A DNA stretch of 64,000 bases from Epiperipatus broadwayi (lineage: Eukaryota > Onychophora > Udeonychophora > Euonychophora > Peripatidae): positions 10,745,100-10,809,099 of the forward strand of contig JAQFVV010000022.1 in NCBI GenBank assembly GCA_028023455.1, in the 5' to 3' direction. Made by a program: the position numbers and the translations under genes. Below the pieces are notes generated by a model. The model saw only the letters and a program-made list of their open reading frames with translations, ran no database searches and was not told the origin of the DNA. Shown here one piece after another: positions 58,515-64,000 of this stretch. Each line of letters opens with the position of its first letter. The stretch's first letter is position 1.

Positions 58515-58696
58515 CACATGATCACCATCTCTATACTAGCACATAATTGTTGTAAACAAAGGCAAAACTCTCCATACAGTAGTGCCACCCTGTGCCAAAC
58601 AGATAGGGATTTTATGCACAAGCCTTCTGGCATCCATTGATTACTCTGTTTGGCACAAGGTGGCACTACTGTATGGAGAGTTTTGCCTTTGTTTAC
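58515..58696. mobile_element. HHR-A mini-foldback, ribozyme deleted
   Basis: Left terminus CACATGATCACCATCTCTAT, then arms of about 53 bp: the left arm ends TGTGCCAAACAG near 58601 and the right arm starts CTGTTTGGCACA near 58645. The arms share the private variant ACAAAGGC. The centre retains only the GCACAAGCCTTCTGGCATCC part of the unit and no hammerhead. Direct repeats AACAATAATAAT (58503-58514, 58697-58708) flank it, but the sequence is simple, so this target duplication is less certain. Confidence 0.66.
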
Positions 58697-58708
58697 AACA
58701 ATAATAAT

Positions 58709-61700
58709 AATGACATTAAAATACTATTTAATGACCCCAAAATGCTAAAATCATTATCAAAAAGAACTCTATCACAGATAAATATGTAAAGAGGCAGATT
58801 AAATCCTGAAGAGTGCAAATTACTATATGAAAATTATTCTTTGATTCATAAAAAAAAAAAATACAATGGAAGCTCCAGGTTATAACCAAAACTCAAAAGA
58901 TCCAAATAATCAAAAAGAGAAAAAAAATTACATGTTCTTAAATTAAACAATAATTTTGCCAAAAAGGTTGGAAAAAACCAGTATTTCTTCAGTAAATTGA
59001 ATAGATCTCATTACCGATAAGATTAACTTTGTCCATATTTCAATTGTAAATTATCTTGATTTGGAAGAATAATGCCAATTCTGAGATGGCTGAATACAAA
59101 GAACGCAACAATAAAAATTTTACTCAGAAATAAATATGGAGAATTTAAATGATGTTGCAATAATTCTGGAATTCACAATTATCCTATTTAAGAAACGATA
59201 GACAGTAGCTTTGAATTAAAAATGATGCCGATTAGAGAGACAAACTGAGTACTTCAGATATTTTTATTATCATTTTTTATATCTAAAAAAATTATCATAG
59301 TCAACAAGAAAAAACTAATTGTGACAAACAAGAAAACTGGCAATAAATATTTTTTCTGATTCGGAGGAAGAAACAATTAAAAAAAAAAGGATAGTGGTAA
59401 TCTATTCAAATCAGATGAAGAATGTCTCTCTTCACCTTACACTGTAAGTCAGAGAAGCCTATAGACCCAGGATAATATAGAGCTATAATATCCACATTAC
59501 CAGATTGGTTTTTCACTTTGTCAGTGATATCTTAGAATTCAAAGCCGTAACTAATATACTTACTTAAGTATTTGATAATTAAATTTTATTCCTTTACATT
59601 ATTCAAGTTAACAATGTAAAAATTCAAAACAAACTCCTAAAAAGTTTTTATCCAACTATAGTATAAAGGAGTAAAATATGATTACAATATGCTTAAGTGC
59701 ATCATTTCAAGCTATAACATTCAGTCCTCATTAATAGAGCAAAATTCTGTTGGCAATATAGATGTAATAGTATTATACCATCATGTGTCGATTTATAATG
59801 GATGCCTTGAAAGAAACATATGAAAATAATGTGATGTTAATATTAATTCAGATGCTGTCAAATTTTTTTTGAACTTCACCATATCTATGTCATTCTGTTA
59901 GAATGACAGTATTTTATTGGACTCCTCTGATCAGGACAGCCAGACTGTGTTATCTATGCCTTCCAAAAGTGGATTTAAAATAGTCAGAGGTACATAGTTT
60001 CTGAGATGAAAATACTATAAATAATTCAAACACTGAATAATAAGCAATTGTTTTTTTCAGCAATATATGTTCATACTCTTAAAACCTGGCAAAAACACGT
60101 TGACATCTATTCTATTCATGCTTTAAATAAATTACCAAAAATTATCTGCAGATAACTTGAGTTTCATTATCAATTTTATTATCATATTCAATCCTTCACC
60201 ATTGAGTTATTGATTTAATGTTCTTTAATGTACATAGACTTGGATATTAACATTTATTTTGCAAATAAGAGAAATGATATTGCACTGTTATCAGAATATC
60301 TCAACTTTTACAAGATAGTCATTCCTAAATAATATATGATCCTAGGTGATAATGACTCACTGAAAAATTTTTCATTTTATCAAATTATTGCACACTTAAA
60401 AACATTAAATCAAAATCAATGATATTTATTCATTTCTTTATTAACACTACACTTCAATGATTATGTATTTATATTTTCCTGTCACTGGCATTATATCATC
60501 GTTAAGACTGGTATACTTCTCTCACAAAAATGTCGGAAAAAAAAATGTAGATAAAGTTTCAAAAATTTGAACAATAGATAACTTACAAATGTCATTCAAT
60601 TGAAATCTGGATGATTATGTGATCAAGATACATATAAGCATATTAGACCATGTCATTTCAATTTAAAACTGTAAAATAAAATGAAAATAAATGCAAACAT
60701 AATGCATTAACTGTTTTGTTATCTAATTATAGATTAATTAAAGGGTTAAATAAGCAATCTCTCATTATTTGAAATTTTACAGTATGATATGAAATGTAAA
60801 ATAAGGAAAATTCTATAATCTATTAACCAATTTCTTAAGTCAATATGAATCTTAAAAAGTAAACTTAATTTGCATACTGACAATTTGCATATACTGAGCG
60901 TAGAGGATAGTTATAATTACGTTGATTGTGAGGCAGATCAAACAATTATTTGCTTCAAGAATAAATACTAAAACCCCTGAAATTAGATCTTTAGTTAAAA
61001 TCTGTGAAGTGAATGACTGAACTGATACAATAAAGCTTCCGTAAACTATTTTTGCATTTAGCAATATTATAGCTATTTAGTATAACCATTAGCAGCATAT
61101 TCAACACATTTATACAATAGTTTTGGAAAGTATTTCAAAGTTCTTCATCATTGGAAAAAAAAAAACATAGTCTTTATACCAAAAATTAATTAACCATCAG
61201 CCTAACTCAAATACGCAATCTTTGAGAATAGTTGAGAATGTACATACGAACATCTTATAGACCCTTAATATAAATACATATGGCAAATATGAAAAAAAAT
61301 GAAGCATTCAATCCTCACATTATAAGTAGCTAAAATATGTCAAAAGAGAACTTGACTATAAAATCTTGAAGTTGTGGATTCACAAGTATCAAAAATGAAA
61401 AGAGGATTCCACTTTCTTTTTCAAATAATATAGACTTCTACATTACCTCTTATTTGCATTGTTACACATTCCTTCCAAATGTATTAACATTGTCAATGGG
61501 AATAAAGGTATCTAAGGGATGAGATCCTAGTTATTATAAAAAAGATACAAATTTATGAAAATGAAGTCAAATCATAAAATTTTCTGCAAGAAACAATTTC
61601 TTGAGCCAATTTAAAAAATCATCTACTTATTAAGACTTTCCAACAGCTTTCAAGTTTTTATAAATACCAATATGAACATAATGTAGGCCTATAATAATAA

Positions 61701-62479
61701 TAATAATAATAATACAGAAATTCTCATTTAGTAGGAATCCTCACAAGGAACATTGAAGAATTAAAACAAAGATTGTAAATATTTTAAAAATATTTTATAT
61801 TCTGTGGCAAAGCACATCAATTCATTTTGTCTATCATTGATAAAACTATGTTTTTATACTTATAAGAACATCAATCCTTTTTTGTGGATTCTAGAACATC
61901 TGTCAAATGGCTTTGAGATGATGGACTCAAAAACTGTTTTGAGTAAAAGTGTCAAAATTTGCTACTCTTCACTAATATATTTCCACAATAGGAATACATA
62001 TAATTTTGAGCAGAGACATTATAGATTAGCAAAGATTTTTTTTATGGTGTGAATTGCAAATCCAACATTCCTTGATAATGCTATAATACATTCTTAAAAT
62101 AATTTTCTGGTTCAATATGGGCATAAAATTTGCATGGTATCCTAAATACCAATATGAAAAATAGTGAGATATAGCATCTTTTTACATCAATATATCAGCA
62201 GGCCAAATATCCAAACAAAATCAATATCCTGAAATACCAAAATACATTTTCTAGCAGTATCTTTTACATAGAAAAAATATATACAAGTATATTGTTATAT
62301 ATCAATATTTTGCATTAAAATAAAAATTCTATATATTTACTAGTATGTAAAAAATTTTAACAGATATCTCTCGCACTTAGAAGATAATATTTATTGACTA
62401 CACCAAAAAAAAAAAAAATTAGTTTTTATTTCTGTATCTGAAATGATATATAAACTAATTTACCTAATCAAATTAAATA
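58709..62479 (-). other. long AT-rich stretch, probably BUD13 intron
   Basis: No BUD13-like exon, other gene or repeat family recognised in about 3.8 kb. An AAT microsatellite lies at 61691-61714. Frames at 60852-61064 and 61804-62052 are unsupported. Confidence 0.45.
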
Positions 62480-62990
62480 CCTTTATTGGTACCCGTCGAT
62501 TAGCCACCGCATGCCACTTGATGTCACTGTTTCTATGCAAAAGCACAAAAATATGCCGTTTACGCGGCCTATAGAACAGTTCTGTTCATATTAGTCGTTA
62601 AGCAGGCCTAGATGGCATTGCATACAAATATTACAGCCCCCTTTTGTGCTTCACGGTACTATACAAATAGCGCACAGATTGTGACGGTATGATGTGAGGG
62701 TATACAGAATTCAAGTGGCCATAACACTTTTCATGTGCATTCGAAGTAATGATTTTTCACACGACCTGACATAGTTTTAGATAGTAATAATTGTAAACCC
62801 ATCGTCATGCTTCTGTACACATCTTTTTAAAGTGAAACGAATTGCAAAAGTGTACGTCCCAGCATCATTTTACTGAATTCACGCAAAAAAGGAATTTTGC
62901 GCAAGAACAGCTTCGAGACTACTAAAACGGCTGTGGTTTGTCGTTGCTTATAAAAGGGTAAGCTTGGTTTGATCAGACGGTAATTTTAAA
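62480..62990 (+). promoter_or_regulatory. candidate core promoter in a GC/CpG-richer island
   Basis: The island has many CpGs compared with everything around it. On the plus strand TATAAAAG (62949-62956) is followed by TCAGACG at 62973-62979. That places an initiator-like TCA about 25 bases downstream, the normal TATA-to-start spacing. No convincing ORF follows (an ATG at 62992 opens only a few codons). It could be the promoter and first non-coding exon of a plus-strand gene, an enhancer in the BUD13 intron, or an LTR fragment. The TATA/initiator geometry is seen; the function is inferred. Confidence 0.32.
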
Positions 62991-64000
62991 ATGGAATTCT
63001 TACATTTTATTAAATAATGTTGTTTCATACATTTTTTTAAAATAGTTTTCAAGACGTCGCCGCGGAATGTTTCTAATATATATATTTTTTTGTTTGATCA
63101 GAGTAGTGCATGTTTTGGCCGATACTTCATCAATGACAATTTGCCACTATTTTAACATTTTACATGGTTGAGCAAGCTATAATCTTGAAGTTTTTTTTTT
63201 TGTGTGTGTGTTAGAGATCAATATAAACACCTTACATAAGTTGCTTATTGGTATGTCACTTAAAAAAATACAAACTGTAAAAAAATGTTTATCATGCAAT
63301 CAAAATGGCCTCTAAACATTAAATTTTATTACAGTTATGTAATCAGTATATAACATTATTCATATTTTATGTTATATTAATGAATAGAATATATATGTAT
63401 ATAAATATTTTTTATATATCTATGTAGAATTGTAAATCCTATAAATTAACTCAATATATCATTTTAAATTTATACAATTGTTACTTTTAATTAAAAACTA
63501 CAGTTTAAAAACAATATTAACTCAACATTTGAAATTTGTAAATTTTACATGCATAAATTAGCAGTGGCTATTTTCTTGTTTCATCACTTTTTTAAGTCTC
63601 ACACATTCATTCAATCCTATTCTTGTAATCTGTGTTGTTTCTTTGCTTTGGTCATAAAATTTAAAAGTCGAATGACTCAAAGTATAAAATTAATGATGGC
63701 AGGATTCCTGAAAACGCTTCCCTTATTTGAGATGAAAATAATTAAATGGGGGGAGGGGCCTGCTATATTAAAACTTATCAAAAAAAAAAAAAGTTGATGC
63801 TAGAGATGTTTATATTTTTGTAACTGCTAAGCTTTCATCCATGGTATAAGATAAAGAATGAAAATGTATTTAATTTATGAATGGTGAATAAAAAATATTG
63901 ATTCACACAAAGGCATTAGAATGGCTTCAAAAAATCATCAAAATTACAGAAGAGATAGAGTGACAATGATAAGATTACTGTTTTAATTCTGAAACTGACA
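62991..64000. other. AT-rich stretch to the window end
   Basis: A small CpG-containing word GACGTCGCCGCGG sits at 63053-63065; the rest is low complexity. The frame 63549-63797 is unsupported. Confidence 0.45.

Overview
This is a very AT-rich, gene-poor stretch of animal (metazoan) nuclear DNA. Three things point that way: intron-split exons, tRNA-derived SINEs, and many decayed retroelements (RTE-like and other LINEs, Penelope-like, mariner, hAT). The exact phylum cannot be fixed from the sequence alone; a mollusc/lophotrochozoan or chelicerate-like invertebrate is plausible. No bacterial-style genes are present, and most open frames are chance.

Conventional genes are sparse. The only gene named with confidence is BUD13 on the minus strand: its last coding exon (55242-55417) encodes the conserved C-terminus of this RES-complex splicing factor, followed by a polyadenylation signal at 55161-55166. 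Near 9.9-10.3 kb on the plus strand, two well-formed exons with matching phases belong to an unidentified serine/proline-rich protein carrying a MAPK-docking-like motif. A third possible exon lies at 10694-10859.

The rest is layered transposon debris. LINE relics lie at 4.35-5.56, 11.3-13.0, 14.6-15.0 and 16.3-17.3 kb. Two opposed copies of one RTE-like element lie at 25.9-28.6 (minus) and 30.5-31.9 kb (plus). There is also a mariner relic (23.9-24.6 kb), a CCHC zinc-knuckle ORF1 relic (48.0-49.2 kb), a Penelope-like relic (51.7-52.6 kb), a hAT MITE with a perfect 8-bp target duplication (56613-57077), a candidate LTR inside a broken multicopy gene (37.4-38.6 kb), three tRNA-like SINE copies, a perfect 48-bp-arm hairpin (21653-21774), a long-TIR family (43.5-44.3 kb) and a 500-N assembly gap (42183-42682).

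The most striking content is two families of short dispersed elements that carry hammerhead self-cleaving ribozyme motifs, 14 motifs in this window. Family HHR-A (called here) has nine motifs, the core CTGANGA...GAAACTAGTC, and a self-complementary stem III (ACTAGT). Its copies are often large foldbacks with two ribozymes in inverted orientation, and five copies are flanked by 12-15-bp direct repeats. Family HHR-B has five motifs with a different stem II and stem III but the same fold, including a compensated base-pair change in stem I. Hammerheads are known in Penelope-like elements and in small non-autonomous 'retrozymes'. The families here look like such elements, with an unusual inverted-repeat architecture.
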